NCBI GenBank assembly: GCA_031276675.1
Contig: JAISMO010000135.1
Location: 1-49,420 of the forward strand
Length of the DNA: 49,420 bases
Direction: 5' to 3'
Origin: Tannerella sp.
Lineage (GTDB): Bacteria; Bacteroidota; Bacteroidia; Bacteroidales; Tannerellaceae
Position numbers and translations under genes: made by a program. Under the pieces are notes generated by a model, which saw only the letters and a list, made by a program, of their open reading frames with translations, had not been told where the DNA came from and did no database searches. The first letter of the stretch is position 1, and each line of letters opens with the position of its first letter. Of the stretch, positions 1 to 9,400 are shown piece by piece.

Positions 1-1701
1 GAAGGACCCGGGCCTAAGCCCGTTGATCCAGATGAGGTGGTGGAAGGTATTCCTACGTATGCCACCTTTAATTTTGTGGTGCAGGAAGGCGGCGCCGGAA
101 CAAGAGCCATGTCAGGCGATGCAGGGGGGGAAAGCAACGCGGTGAATAATCTCCGCATGTTGATTTTCAAAGGCAGTAATGACTCCATTGAGGCGAACGT
201 CTATGCTACTGGAAGCGCGTTGAAATCGCAAACCGTAAAAGTGAGTTCCGGCGAGAAAAAGATTTTTATCGTTGCAAATGCCGGAGGAAGAAGTAATCTT
301 AACGCCGAATTAAGCGCCTTTCAACCAGGTTCATCCACGAAGGGTAAGGTAGCTGACTTGCTTGGAGTGATTGATTTGGTGGCCAGCGAGCCGTCTTATC
401 TTACTGCGACACCATATATTCCTTCGACAGTGCCGAGTGGTGTTCCCGGACTGGCAACATTAGTCGATCAAACTGCTGGCCATGTTATGACGAATGCATT
501 GGATAACCGCTGTATTAAAATCTTGAATGCAAATGTGGATTCTACGGATTCGAATACAGGCGCTCCGAGTGCTGTTACGGACAATACGAATGCGACCAAT
601 TCCATTACGATTGGTATTCAACGGACGGTAGCTAAAGTGTCAACGATATATGCTGCCTCCGCTACGAGTACGGTAGACGGGAGAGGTACGCTTGGTGGTT
701 TAAAATCTGTTTTGCAGAATGTAAACCGTTCGCTTTATCTTTTCCAGAAGTTCTCCGGTTATCCGATTCCCAACCCTTTGCCCAATCCGCTGACTTCTTA
801 TCCGCAATCGCCTTACTATGAATATACGGCTGCACCGGCGGATACCGCGAAATGGAAAAATCATTATTACAGCTATCCGGCAGGTGACTTAGCTGCAATG
901 GCAACTACAGTAGGAACTTCATATTATCTAACGGAGAATACGCAGGGAGATCCCAATCACTATAGAGGTTCCGTATCGTATGTTGCCATTCAGGGGCAAT
1001 ATTTTCCGAAAGCGAATAGCCATCCTGCGGTTCTCAATTATATTGCCGGTCCCGCGAGAGGTACCACTGCACCGTATAACGATTCAATCACATTTAATGC
1101 GGGTACACGTGTATTCACTGTGAAGTCTACTCGTTATCCGGCTGCTGCTATTACCACTTACGCTACAGGTGCAAAATTGTACCAGGTTCGCGGTATGTTA
1201 GGGGCTACCGGTATCCCCGACAGTATGTTTTTCACTGACAGGGAGGCTGCTTACTTTGTAGCATGGTGTATCAATGGTGGTAATCCTACGGCAGCCCCTG
1301 GTGCCGGCGGTTTTGATCCCAGTGGTACTAACTATAACAAACTTCCTGCGGGATATACATCTCCGAGTGCAACTGCCGAATATACAACAATTACGTCTTT
1401 GACATATGACAAACAGACAAACAACAATCCGGGAGCAGCATTAGTCTATGAATATGATCAAGGGTATACGTATTACCGAGTTCCTTTGTATAACCCGAAC
1501 GGTTCGCCCAAAACAGGCGTGATTCGGAATCACTGGTACAAGGTAGATGTTAAGGCCTTCAAGGGAATCGGAGAAACGGGTCTGGATGATTTGAATTATC
1601 CGCCGGACACTCCGGAAGAACAGGGTCAAACGTTTGTAACGGCAACCATCACGATTGATCCGTGGCGTGTAGTTGATGTTCCTGTAGACGTTGTCGAATA
1701 A
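1..1701 (+). CDS. Major fimbrial subunit, Mfa1/FimA family (5' end outside window)
   Basis: The frame is open from base 1, so the start codon and signal peptide lie upstream; the first residues seen, EGPGPKPVDPDE, resemble the linker just after the lipidated Cys of Mfa1-type precursors. At least 566 residues are present. The N-terminal half has the fimbrillin pattern, including a strand ending LRMLIFKG and a later strand KIFIVANAGG. The C-terminus carries RNHWYKVDVKAFKGIGE and ends in ATITIDPWRVVDVPVD, as expected for a fimbrillin C-terminal domain with its final donor-type strand. In this family the precursor is a lipoprotein that is cut by an Arg-specific protease and polymerised at the cell surface; an Arg (GAGTRAMSG) about 35 residues in is a plausible cut site. 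It heads a run of four fimbrial genes and is followed by a terminator-like hairpin. Confidence 0.85.
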   Translation, partial: EGPGPKPVDPDEVVEGIPTYATFNFVVQEGGAGTRAMSGDAGGESNAVNNLRMLIFKGSNDSIEANVYATGSALKSQTVKVSSGEKKIFIVANAGGRSNLNAELSAFQPGSSTKGKVADLLGVIDLVASEPSYLTATPYIPSTVPSGVPGLATLVDQTAGHVMTNALDNRCIKILNANVDSTDSNTGAPSAVTDNTNATNSITIGIQRTVAKVSTIYAASATSTVDGRGTLGGLKSVLQNVNRSLYLFQKFSGYPIPNPLPNPLTSYPQSPYYEYTAAPADTAKWKNHYYSYPAGDLAAMATTVGTSYYLTENTQGDPNHYRGSVSYVAIQGQYFPKANSHPAVLNYIAGPARGTTAPYNDSITFNAGTRVFTVKSTRYPAAAITTYATGAKLYQVRGMLGATGIPDSMFFTDREAAYFVAWCINGGNPTAAPGAGGFDPSGTNYNKLPAGYTSPSATAEYTTITSLTYDKQTNNNPGAALVYEYDQGYTYYRVPLYNPNGSPKTGVIRNHWYKVDVKAFKGIGETGLDDLNYPPDTPEEQGQTFVTATITIDPWRVVDVPVDVVE

Positions 1702-1734
1702 GGTTTTGTATTTATAATTTTTAAAACACAGTAA

Positions 1735-1770
1735 AAGGGAGGGAACTATTCTCCCTCCCTTCTACTTTTT
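1735..1770 (+). terminator. Terminator-like hairpin between fimbrillin and anchor gene
   Basis: A perfect 10-bp stem AAGGGAGGGA (1735-1744) / TCCCTCCCTT (1752-1761) with a 7-nt loop, followed by a T-rich stretch. It lies between the major subunit gene and the next, co-oriented anchor gene. Partial termination here would give much more major subunit than anchor and tip proteins. Strength is inferred from shape only. Confidence 0.7.
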
Positions 1771-1835
1771 ATTTCGATACATTTATAAAAGAAGGTCTTG
1801 ATTTTTAGTGTATAACAACCATAAAACCGGTTCGT

Positions 1836-2801
1836 ATGGAAAAAAAGCCGATAAAGAGAATGAAAATATGGAATATGGCCATGTGCATGACTGCCGTTTT
1901 ATTCGTCATACAGGGCTGTGTGAAGGATAATCTGGGTGACTGCGGATTGAGCATACGTGTGCAGTACACTATGAACAAAGACGAAGTAGACCGTTTGGGC
2001 GAAAGAGTACATCATCTGACATTATATGTATTTGATTCGAATGGGACCTTTGTGGCCGCCTATCCTTCGCGGGGAGAACTGTATAACGGTTATACCATAC
2101 CGCTGCTGTTAAAGGCGGGCAACTATGATTTTGTCGTCTGGGGAAATCTGGGTGAAGACTATGAAATCCCCGCGCTTGTGCCGGGAAAGACCCAGGTACA
2201 GGAACTGAATCTTAAATTCAAAAAAGTCGGAGCCGACAACCGTGTAATCGAGTTTCCGGACAGTTTATATTATGGCACATTAAAAACAAACGTACGGCCT
2301 GCGCTTCTGGATGAACAGGTGTATACGATTGATTTGATAAAAAACACGAAAAAGATAACGGTGATAGCTTCCGGTTTGCCGCTCAGCGGTCCGGACAGCG
2401 AAGGCGTGCAATTCGATTGTAACATCGTTTCACAAAATGCAGGCTTGCGGTTTTTTGACAACCGGATATCCGAAAATACAAAAGTGACATATGTTCCTCA
2501 CACCCGTGTGGATGAGCAGGAACGCCAGATTTCGGAGTTTATGGTGATCCGTGAAATACAGGATCGCTCTACCGACTCGCACCTTGTCTATACGAGGACC
2601 AACACCGTCACAGGCCAGGTCAAAACCGTGCTTGACAGAAGTCTGGTAGATATGCTGCTTTCATACATTTCCAACCGGAGATGGGATTTGACGATAGAAG
2701 ATGATTTTGTGATACAAATCACTTTTGACATAGGAAGTTTCACGACTGCTTCCATCACGATTAACGGATGGGAATATGAAACGATCCATATAGAGGTTTA
2801 A
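1836..2801 (+). CDS. Fimbrial anchor lipoprotein, Mfa2/FimB family
   Basis: 321 residues. A basic start and hydrophobic stretch end in the lipobox FVIQGC, giving a lipidated Cys28. After it comes the family signature CVKDNLGDCGLSIRVQYTMN. The conserved pair HHLTLYVFDSNG (about residue 60) and LKAGNYDFVVWGN (about residue 95) is the usual Mfa2/FimB core. These proteins sit in the outer membrane, cap the base of the fimbria and limit its length. The gene follows the major subunit after 134 bp containing a hairpin, and precedes two accessory subunits, as in Porphyromonas mfa/fim loci. A start at Met9 (1860) is also possible; no convincing ribosome-binding site decides. Confidence 0.88.
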   Translation: MEKKPIKRMKIWNMAMCMTAVLFVIQGCVKDNLGDCGLSIRVQYTMNKDEVDRLGERVHHLTLYVFDSNGTFVAAYPSRGELYNGYTIPLLLKAGNYDFVVWGNLGEDYEIPALVPGKTQVQELNLKFKKVGADNRVIEFPDSLYYGTLKTNVRPALLDEQVYTIDLIKNTKKITVIASGLPLSGPDSEGVQFDCNIVSQNAGLRFFDNRISENTKVTYVPHTRVDEQERQISEFMVIREIQDRSTDSHLVYTRTNTVTGQVKTVLDRSLVDMLLSYISNRRWDLTIEDDFVIQITFDIGSFTTASITINGWEYETIHIEV

Positions 2802-2823
2802 TGAATTTGATATAAACAGAGAA

Positions 2824-4227
2824 ATGAATATAAAGATGTTATATGATTGGTTGCGGATATGCCTGATGACGGTGGGTGTTTCTTCGTGCACATCGGAGTT
2901 TAACAAAGGAGTGGTTCCTCCTCCGGTAAAGGAAGTGAAAGGGGTGTTGTATGTCCCGATGACGCGGGGAACTCCGGAGGAAGAAAGCGCCATCACTGCA
3001 TCCAGGATGATCGTGTTCAAGGCTAACGGTGATTTTGTGCTGAATACGAATCAACCCGAACACTGGACCCCGACTCCTACGTTTATAGATACCGTGCCGG
3101 CAGGTTATCTGAATGTCTATCTGATAGCCAACGAACGATCCGGATGGAATCTGGCAAACATCACTACGGAAGCACAACTGAAAAAAGTGCAATATGATTA
3201 TATAACCGATTATGCGACCAAACTGCCGGAAGCGGACGGCACTCACCCGATTCCCATGTTCGGGATGCAGAAAAACGTATATGTGGACATGAATGGAGAA
3301 CTCAACTCCTACCGGATCGGGGTAAAGCGGATTTTTGCCAAAGTGACGCTCCGGCTGAGTTGCCTGTTTTCCGAACAGAATAACGGAAATACGCCGCTGG
3401 AACTGGACTCGATATGGCTCATGCGAATACCGTCGTGGTCATACCTGTATGCGGCCGAAACGGTTGTATTCGGCGACACTCTTATGCTTCCCGAACGCTT
3501 TATCGGTCCGTTTAACAGTGCGATTCATCCATTTTATCCCAATCCGGCTTCTCCGCCCGCTGGATGGCCGAAGTCGCACTATGAGGAAGATGCGGGAAAA
3601 TTTCTGGATACGGTGACTTTTTATATTCCCGAATATTTGCCGAACGACACCAGTACATATACCTTTTTGTCGTTGCGGGTAAACGTAAAGAATCAGCCAA
3701 GTATTGCGAAAACATACCGGCTGATTTTGGGTGAAGGCTTGAAATACGGCCTCCGGTTTATGAGAGGCGACAGTATTTTGCCGGCCGACCCGCCTCACCG
3801 ACCCGATCCTCACCAAAGAGACATCATGGATTTGAGTATCCAGCGAAATACGCACTATACCATTACGGCCAAGGTGAAAAACTTCGGTTTGACAGGTAAG
3901 GAGGATTTGGATGTGTATCTACAAGTGGAAGACTGGATGGAAACGGAGGTGGATACTACGGATATAGGAAATTATATGCTGAATATCAGTCAGGGTGAGT
4001 TTGAAATTCCGGTAGGGCACATGAGTGTGGTGAACATAGAAACGGATCATCCGAAGGGATGGAGTGCGACCGTAACCGGCAGTCTCGTTTTGACCGACAG
4101 TGGTGTGAGCAGCCTTGCGGGGCAGGACTCCGGACCGTTGACATTCAAGGCGACAAGCGCCGGGACGTATTATATTCATGTGACAATCGGCAAAATAACC
4201 AGGCACATCAAAGTGGAAGCCAGTTGA
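2824..4227 (+). CDS. Accessory fimbrillin lipoprotein (Mfa3/FimC-like position)
   Basis: 467 residues with a lipobox VGVSSC (Cys22). PMTRGTPEEE gives a possible Arg-protease site about 30 residues after the Cys. The pattern ASRMIVFKANGDFVLN followed by VPAGYLNVYLIANE is the fimbrillin N-terminal fold also seen in the neighbouring subunits. The last 80 residues form a separate beta-rich tail (about 390-467) with GWSATVT and a closing strand HVTIGKITRHIKVEAS, resembling bacterial Ig-like repeats. It starts 22 bp after the anchor gene and ends 25 bp before the next, so all are one transcript. Likely a minor fimbrial subunit near the tip; which Mfa/Fim paralogue it equals cannot be assigned. Confidence 0.75.
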   Translation: MNIKMLYDWLRICLMTVGVSSCTSEFNKGVVPPPVKEVKGVLYVPMTRGTPEEESAITASRMIVFKANGDFVLNTNQPEHWTPTPTFIDTVPAGYLNVYLIANERSGWNLANITTEAQLKKVQYDYITDYATKLPEADGTHPIPMFGMQKNVYVDMNGELNSYRIGVKRIFAKVTLRLSCLFSEQNNGNTPLELDSIWLMRIPSWSYLYAAETVVFGDTLMLPERFIGPFNSAIHPFYPNPASPPAGWPKSHYEEDAGKFLDTVTFYIPEYLPNDTSTYTFLSLRVNVKNQPSIAKTYRLILGEGLKYGLRFMRGDSILPADPPHRPDPHQRDIMDLSIQRNTHYTITAKVKNFGLTGKEDLDVYLQVEDWMETEVDTTDIGNYMLNISQGEFEIPVGHMSVVNIETDHPKGWSATVTGSLVLTDSGVSSLAGQDSGPLTFKATSAGTYYIHVTIGKITRHIKVEAS

Positions 4228-4252
4228 AACTAAATAAGAAGAAAGTATTTGT

Positions 4253-6634
4253 ATGGCAAAATGGATATTATATATAATGGCCTTTCTTTTTGCGGTGGTA
4301 TGTACATCGGAAAACGAAATTCCCATTCCGCCGGTAGGAGGAGATGGAGACGATCCGGGAAAAGTGACTCTGCAGATTGTGTTCCCGAAAATGGACGACG
4401 GAACGTTAGGGACACGGGCGCTTACGCCTGCGGAAGAAAACAGAATTGATTCGCTGGACGTGTTTGTTTTTAAAAACAACTCGTCAAGCCATTCCGTAAA
4501 TGATACCTGGCTGTACCGGGTATCCGTACCCAGGGACAGTATTCACCTCCATTCAAATGATACGACGTACAGAGTGACGGTAACGCTCGAGACAAGACCC
4601 GTAACGGGGCAACGCCTGATTTGTGTGGCCAATATACCCAAGGGACTGAATCTGTCCCTGACTGAGGAGGTCAGTACGGTGCAGGACCTTGTCGAGCAGT
4701 TGAAATTTGCCGGAGCGCCGTGGCATGAAGCGCCTACAAGCGCCAGTTACGGCCTTCCGATGTGGGGGCAAATGAATACGACCCTTACGTTTTCAACGGA
4801 TCCGGGAGGAGGACTGGTGGGAGGCATACCGGTTATTTCCATGATTCGTGCCATGGCAAAGATCGAAGTCGGCGTGGATGTGCGTGGAACAGGCGATCCT
4901 GCGCTGGGATTCGGTTATGTCTTTGAACTGGACAGCGTGTTTGTCTGTCAGGTCAGCGATTCGGGATACATAGCGCCTCACGCCGATTTTATAGATAAAA
5001 CGGCCGTCTCAATAACAAATCCGGTTGACAAAAGCAAGCGGATAAGCATGGCCAGATATAAATTTGCGGCAGACCCGTCCGGGAGCCGGAAAATGGCCAA
5101 TACCATCTATGTGCCGGAGACCGATTCGCTGATCACCTCCCCGCTGATTGCCCCGCCTTATCTCGTGATCAAGGCGAAATATTACGACGGTACTCCTTAT
5201 AACGAGTATTATTACCGGATTGATTTCGTCAGCGACAACAAATATCGACCCCTGTTGCGGAATCACAACTATCTGGTGAATATCCTCAATATCCGTATGC
5301 CCGGATACAGGACGCTGGGCGAAGCCATGAACGCGCCGCCGGCATCCACCAATTCCGCCGTAGCGATAGGTACGGGGGGGGGGCTGGAGGTGTCGCCGGA
5401 AATTATGGACGTTGTCGTATATAAGAATGAATACATGTTGGGCGTCAATACAAGTGAAGTGATGTTTGACTGGACGGGCGAATGGCTGGGCAAAACGTCT
5501 ACCGAGGCTCATGTTGAATTTAGACTGATGTTATATACCGACTGTGAAAACGGATGGGAGGCAGCCGTATCGTCCGGCAGTTCGTGGTTAAGTTTTGAGG
5601 GTGCACACCAGGGAGGAAAGACGCCTCCGGCCGCCGTCGGTTTGGGAATCAAGGCGGCAGCCAACACTACCGGTGAGGAACGCAGAGGCGAAATCACGCT
5701 CACTGCCGGACTGTTGACCAAGACGATTACCGTACGCCAGAGCGGTGGCGCCAATTCGGTCATCGTCAAGTCTAACCAACAACCATTGCGTATTCCGCTG
5801 AAGTTTGCTGAAAAAGCCAGGGCTGCACTTGGATTGCCTGCCGTTTCGGGAACAGTCGCTGTTGTCGGATGGAACAGCGGTACTAATATTACTACTTTAG
5901 AGCCGCTGACGATATCCGGCGACGAGATTCTTACTGCGGGAAATCTGGATGCGGTAGGAGATCAATGGGGTAATGCACTGGTTATACTTACGGCGGGAGC
6001 CGATACCGTCTGGAGCTGGCATGTCTGGGTGGTAAACGATGAAGATATCAACGCCAGTTACCACAGTATGAATACCCGGTCGGTGTTTATGGACAGGCTG
6101 CTGGGAGGGCCGAGGGGCGCTTTCTCGCAACCGGGACAGCCGTATTATCAATGGGGACGAAAAGACCCGTTCCTGCCCGGACAGTATGCGGTATCCGCCG
6201 CGGCAAATACGGGTATGATAGCGCAGGGTGTACGGAATCCAAGGACGTTTTATGCAAGTTCGGCCCCGAATTATAACTGGACAGGAGGTGCTTTTAATAA
6301 TAATTTATGGAACAATGCAGATACAGGCGAAAAGACGTATAGCGATCCCTGTCCGTCAGGCTGGCGTGTGGCACATTATCAACCGCCTGCCGTGACGCCC
6401 TGGCAAAACGAAACGCCTGCTAATATCCTGAATTATCGGAATACCGGTTATATTTCCACCGCGGGAACGTGGACTTCTTCGGCGGAAGGATTTATCTGGA
6501 CGGGCATTCCATACGGTTCAATGTCCTATTATGCAAACATTGGCACAGCCGGCGTTGTTCTTCCGCTGGAGAATGAATTTCGGGGGAAAGGATATGCCGT
6601 AAGATGTGTGAAAGATATTTCACGGAAATATTGA
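4253..6634 (+). CDS. Large accessory fimbrillin with BACON domain and C-terminal FISUMP-like domain
   Basis: 793 residues. The signal peptide ends at Cys17 (LFAVVC). Residues about 40-370 follow the fimbrillin plan (IDSLDVFVFKNN, RLICVANIP, MWGQMN, RNHNYLVNILNI). Residues about 405-500 are a BACON-type domain: GWEAAVSSGSSWLSFEG followed by RGEITLTAG..TKTITVRQSG, a fold thought to bind glycans or mucin. From about 585 the chain has WSWHVWVVN, FMDRLLGG, YYQWGRKDPF and CPSGWRVAHY, the pattern of the C-terminal domain common in Bacteroidetes surface proteins (Fibrobacter major paralogous, FISUMP-like). Size, position as last gene and the extra binding-type domains suggest a tip adhesin. Domain names are by recognition of motifs only. 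Confidence 0.78.
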   Translation: MAKWILYIMAFLFAVVCTSENEIPIPPVGGDGDDPGKVTLQIVFPKMDDGTLGTRALTPAEENRIDSLDVFVFKNNSSSHSVNDTWLYRVSVPRDSIHLHSNDTTYRVTVTLETRPVTGQRLICVANIPKGLNLSLTEEVSTVQDLVEQLKFAGAPWHEAPTSASYGLPMWGQMNTTLTFSTDPGGGLVGGIPVISMIRAMAKIEVGVDVRGTGDPALGFGYVFELDSVFVCQVSDSGYIAPHADFIDKTAVSITNPVDKSKRISMARYKFAADPSGSRKMANTIYVPETDSLITSPLIAPPYLVIKAKYYDGTPYNEYYYRIDFVSDNKYRPLLRNHNYLVNILNIRMPGYRTLGEAMNAPPASTNSAVAIGTGGGLEVSPEIMDVVVYKNEYMLGVNTSEVMFDWTGEWLGKTSTEAHVEFRLMLYTDCENGWEAAVSSGSSWLSFEGAHQGGKTPPAAVGLGIKAAANTTGEERRGEITLTAGLLTKTITVRQSGGANSVIVKSNQQPLRIPLKFAEKARAALGLPAVSGTVAVVGWNSGTNITTLEPLTISGDEILTAGNLDAVGDQWGNALVILTAGADTVWSWHVWVVNDEDINASYHSMNTRSVFMDRLLGGPRGAFSQPGQPYYQWGRKDPFLPGQYAVSAAANTGMIAQGVRNPRTFYASSAPNYNWTGGAFNNNLWNNADTGEKTYSDPCPSGWRVAHYQPPAVTPWQNETPANILNYRNTGYISTAGTWTSSAEGFIWTGIPYGSMSYYANIGTAGVVLPLENEFRGKGYAVRCVKDISRKY

Positions 6635-6700
6635 ATATTGCCGTTGAACAGCGGTGCAGGGTGACTGCACAGAGCACTGCAACCATTTAAAATAAACCCG

Positions 6701-6741
6701 CGGGAACGGAAACAAAGTGATTTTTCCGTTCCCGTTTTTTT
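6701..6741 (+). terminator. Rho-independent terminator of the fimbrial operon
   Basis: Perfect 12-bp stem CGGGAACGGAAA (6701-6712) / TTTCCGTTCCCG (6723-6734) with a 10-nt loop, then seven T. It ends two bases before the -7 element of the next gene, so the two transcription units are cleanly separated. Confidence 0.93.
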
Positions 6742-6742
6742 A

Positions 6743-6750
6743 TACATTTG
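6743..6750 (+). promoter_or_regulatory. Bacteroidetes-type -7 element (TACATTTG)
   Basis: Exact match to the TAnnTTTG consensus, 15 bases before the ATG at 6766 and directly after the upstream terminator. The 5' UTR would be under 15 nt. No clear -33 TTTG is seen. Confidence 0.65.
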
Positions 6751-6765
6751 CAAAAAAAAACGAGT

Positions 6766-7659
6766 ATGCAATTGGTTTTAAAGTTTGTTTTCGGCATATC
6801 CGCCTTTTGTTTCGGATGGGGTTGTTCGGGAGAAAAGGGTGAGCAGTGGATTCTTGCCTGCGGAGAGGATCGGGTGCTTATGATTGATCCGGCCGCCTCC
6901 GAGGGCGAAAAGGCACACATCGTCTGGCAGTGGCAGGTATCGGACTGTGCATCGCAAATACCCGAAATCTTTCTCCGGCAGTTGCCGTCGGTAGATGAGT
7001 GTAAACCGGTGGAGGGTAACCGTAAAATTCTTATTACGGGAGGCGCCGCCGTGGTGATGCTGGAGCGGGAAACAAAAAAATGTCTTTTTTATGCGCATAC
7101 GCCTAATTCCCATTCGGCTGAATTGCTGCCGAACAACCGGATTGCCGTGGCGCTTTCCATTGCCGAAGGCGGAAACAGCCTCCGGCTGTACGACGCGGAC
7201 AAGTCCGACCGGATTTTGTTCAAGGACAGTTTGTATTCGGGGCACGGTGTGGTCTGGATACCTGAACGCGAGCGACTGTATGCCCTTGGGTTTGACGAGT
7301 TGCGCGAATATTCCCTGAAAAACTGGGACACGGAATCGCCTGCGTTGCAACTGGAACGGATGTGGCGCTTGCCGGAAGACGACGGACACGACCTGTCGCG
7401 CGTGTCCAAAGACCGGTTGCTGGTGACAACAGCCCGCGATGTCTACCGGTTTGACCTTGTGCAGGAACGTTTCACGCCGTTCGAGCCGTTGCAGGGCGTT
7501 GCGGAAGTAAAATCGGTCAACTGCCACGAAACTACCGGCCAACTGGTATACACCAAAGCGGAAGAAAGCTGGTGGACACACCACATTTACCAGAAACAGC
7601 CGGATCGAACGCTGACTCTTCCGGATATCCGGCTGTATAAGGCACGGCTTATGAAATAA
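6766..7659 (+). CDS. Lipoprotein of DUF6528 type, predicted beta-propeller
   Basis: 297 residues from the ATG at 6766; an in-frame TTG at 6748 lies inside the promoter and was rejected. A hydrophobic leader ends at Cys20 (FGWGC), a weak lipobox. EQWILACGEDRVLMIDP at the mature N-terminus and repeated blade-like stretches (ILITGGAAVVMLERETKKCLFY, NSLRLYDADK, ERLYALGFDELREYSLK, RLLVTTARDVYRFDL) indicate a beta-propeller that probably sits in the periplasm or at the surface. No catalytic motif is recognisable and the function is unknown. It has its own promoter and lies 58 bp before the Tat-exported PHP gene, so the two may be co-transcribed. Confidence 0.75.
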   Translation: MQLVLKFVFGISAFCFGWGCSGEKGEQWILACGEDRVLMIDPAASEGEKAHIVWQWQVSDCASQIPEIFLRQLPSVDECKPVEGNRKILITGGAAVVMLERETKKCLFYAHTPNSHSAELLPNNRIAVALSIAEGGNSLRLYDADKSDRILFKDSLYSGHGVVWIPERERLYALGFDELREYSLKNWDTESPALQLERMWRLPEDDGHDLSRVSKDRLLVTTARDVYRFDLVQERFTPFEPLQGVAEVKSVNCHETTGQLVYTKAEESWWTHHIYQKQPDRTLTLPDIRLYKARLMK

Positions 7660-7717
7660 CATTCACCGTATGAAACCTGTTAATTTACCATTCATCATTC
7701 ATAATTAAATTAAGTCC

Positions 7718-8905
7718 ATGAGTAATCGTAGAGAATTTTTGAAACGTTCCGCCCTTGCCGGAACAGCAGCCGTCTGGGCGCCCTTTTCCCGCATGTCGGG
7801 AATGGAAGCAGCCCCGCAAATGTCGTCATCAGCCGCAAAAGCCGACGATACGTACACCGTAAGCATGAGCTATCTTGATGCGCCGGACATCCCGTCACGG
7901 CAAATCGTCATTCCGGATGTCGGCGGATTCAAGACGCTCAAGGGAGATTTCCACATCCATACGCTGTTTTCCGATGGCGGCGTGATGCCGGTCAACCGCG
8001 TGGCCGAAGCCGTACAGAACGGACTGGATGTGATCTCCATCACCGATCATATCGAATACCGTCCCTATTTCAGCAAAACCGGAAAATGGAAACTGAACGA
8101 AGACCAGGCCAATAATTACAATCTCTGGTATGAAATCGCCCTGCCGGAAGCGGAAAAACGAAACCTGTTGCTGGTCCGGGGCGCCGAGATCACGAAATCC
8201 ACCATGGCGCCGGGCCATTTCAATGCGCTTTTCGTGCAGGATACCAATCCGGTAGCCGCCGTGGTGGACGACTGGCGGAAGATGCTTCAGGTGGCCGCGG
8301 AACAGGGCGCCTTCCTGCTGTGGAACCATCCCGGCTGGGAAGCGCCGAAAAGCGGAGGCATTGAGCCGGGCGCACCGCTACGCTTCACCCAAGAACATGA
8401 GGATGCGCATAAAAAAGGCTGGTTGCACGGCATCGAAATTTTCAACTACAAGGAATATTATCCGGTAGTTTCCGACTGGTGCAACGAGCGCGATCTGGCC
8501 CTGTTTGCCAACAGCGACATCCACGACAGCGAACTGAACACGTATGGTATCCATAATCTGCTCCGACCCATTACGCTGGTACTGGCCCGTGAACGGACCG
8601 TGGAGAGTGTCAGGGAGGCGCTTTTTGCCCGGCGTACGATTGCCTGGGCGGCCAATACGCTGTGGGGACGCGACCCGTGGTTGCCGGCTCTGTTCAAGGC
8701 CTCGGTCGAGGTCAAGGCCGTCACGCCCGGTACACTGGAACTGATTAACAGGAGTTCGCTGCCGATCTCCGTATCGCTGGGAGGCGCCTCTTTCGAACTG
8801 CCGAAAGACGTCCGGCGACAGGTCTATCTGGCTTCCGGTGTCCGGAACATGACCGTCACCAACTGGATGACTGCCATGAACCGCCCGCTTGAAATCGGCG
8901 TGTAA
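7718..8905 (+). CDS. Tat-exported PHP-domain phosphoesterase
   Basis: 395 residues. The N-terminus SNRREFLKRSALAG is a twin-arginine signal, so a folded, metal-loaded protein is exported. The PHP metal-site motifs are intact: GDFHIHTLFSDGG (about 78-90), ITDHIEY (about 108), NHPGW (about 206) and NSDIHD (about 267). These place it in the PHP phosphoesterase superfamily (histidinol phosphatase/polymerase PHP fold). The C-terminal 60 residues form a small beta-rich domain. Length and layout resemble Bacteroides proteins annotated as Sb-PDE-family phosphodiesterases, so a periplasmic phosphodiester or phosphomonoester substrate is likely, but which one cannot be read from the sequence. Confidence 0.82.
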   Translation: MSNRREFLKRSALAGTAAVWAPFSRMSGMEAAPQMSSSAAKADDTYTVSMSYLDAPDIPSRQIVIPDVGGFKTLKGDFHIHTLFSDGGVMPVNRVAEAVQNGLDVISITDHIEYRPYFSKTGKWKLNEDQANNYNLWYEIALPEAEKRNLLLVRGAEITKSTMAPGHFNALFVQDTNPVAAVVDDWRKMLQVAAEQGAFLLWNHPGWEAPKSGGIEPGAPLRFTQEHEDAHKKGWLHGIEIFNYKEYYPVVSDWCNERDLALFANSDIHDSELNTYGIHNLLRPITLVLARERTVESVREALFARRTIAWAANTLWGRDPWLPALFKASVEVKAVTPGTLELINRSSLPISVSLGGASFELPKDVRRQVYLASGVRNMTVTNWMTAMNRPLEIGV

Positions 8906-8908
8906 GGA

Positions 8909-8989
8909 TTAGTGGTTAGCGGTTAGTGATTAGAGGTTAGTGGTACGAAACGCGACAAACAGGCGCCGTTTCGCACCACTAACCTCTAA
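8909..8989. repeat. TTAGNGR heptad tract and 23-bp-stem hairpin
   Basis: Just after the PHP gene are five heptads of the form TTAGNGR (8909-8943). The last two plus flanking bases (8930-8952) pair with 8967-8989 in a 23-bp stem with one mismatch and a 14-nt loop. No T-tract follows, so it is not a standard terminator, though it may act as a transcript 3' end. A related heptad tract in inverted orientation lies at 9664-9685. Confidence 0.75.
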
Positions 8990-9196
8990 TAATCAGGCTC
9001 AGCGGAAAAACAGTCTCCTAACGGCCGTTTTGTCGCCTTAAGTGAGGACGCTGTCACTAATAAAAGCGAGGATGGAGGTCCCGGGGGGATGCGAAATAAA
9101 CAGGACGGAACGAACGGGAAAACAGATGGCCTCCCGTTTGGGGCGGAGAAGGAAGAAAACTGTGTTTTTGTTTTTTTTGTTGAGTATTTGTTCTCC

Positions 9197-9400
9197 AAAA
9201 GCACTGACTTTTCCATCAAAAGCACTGACTTTTCCGGCAAAAGCACTGACTTTTCCATCAAAAGCACTGACTTCTGCGGCAAAAGCACTGACTTTTTCAT
9301 CAAAAGCACTGACTTTTGCGCCAAAAGCACTGGCTTTTCCGGCAAAAGTACTGGCTTTTCCGCCGAAAACGGTGACTTTTCCGCCGAAAACGATAAAACG
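9197..9400. repeat. Tandem array A: 21-bp palindromic units
   Basis: Nine successive 21-bp units from 9197 to 9385 plus a partial one, core AAAAGCACTGACTTTT; each core has the dyad AAAAG-N6-CTTTT, joined by a 5-bp linker such as CCATC or CCGGC. Because 21 is a multiple of three, several frames stay open on both strands (KSTDFSI-type heptapeptides on plus), but this follows from the period and gives no sign of a gene. The rest of the 885-bp gap 8906-9790 holds the heptad hairpin, a CCTGCCG/CGGCAGG hairpin at 9435-9454 and the leu promoter and leader; I see no gene in it. Confidence 0.92.
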
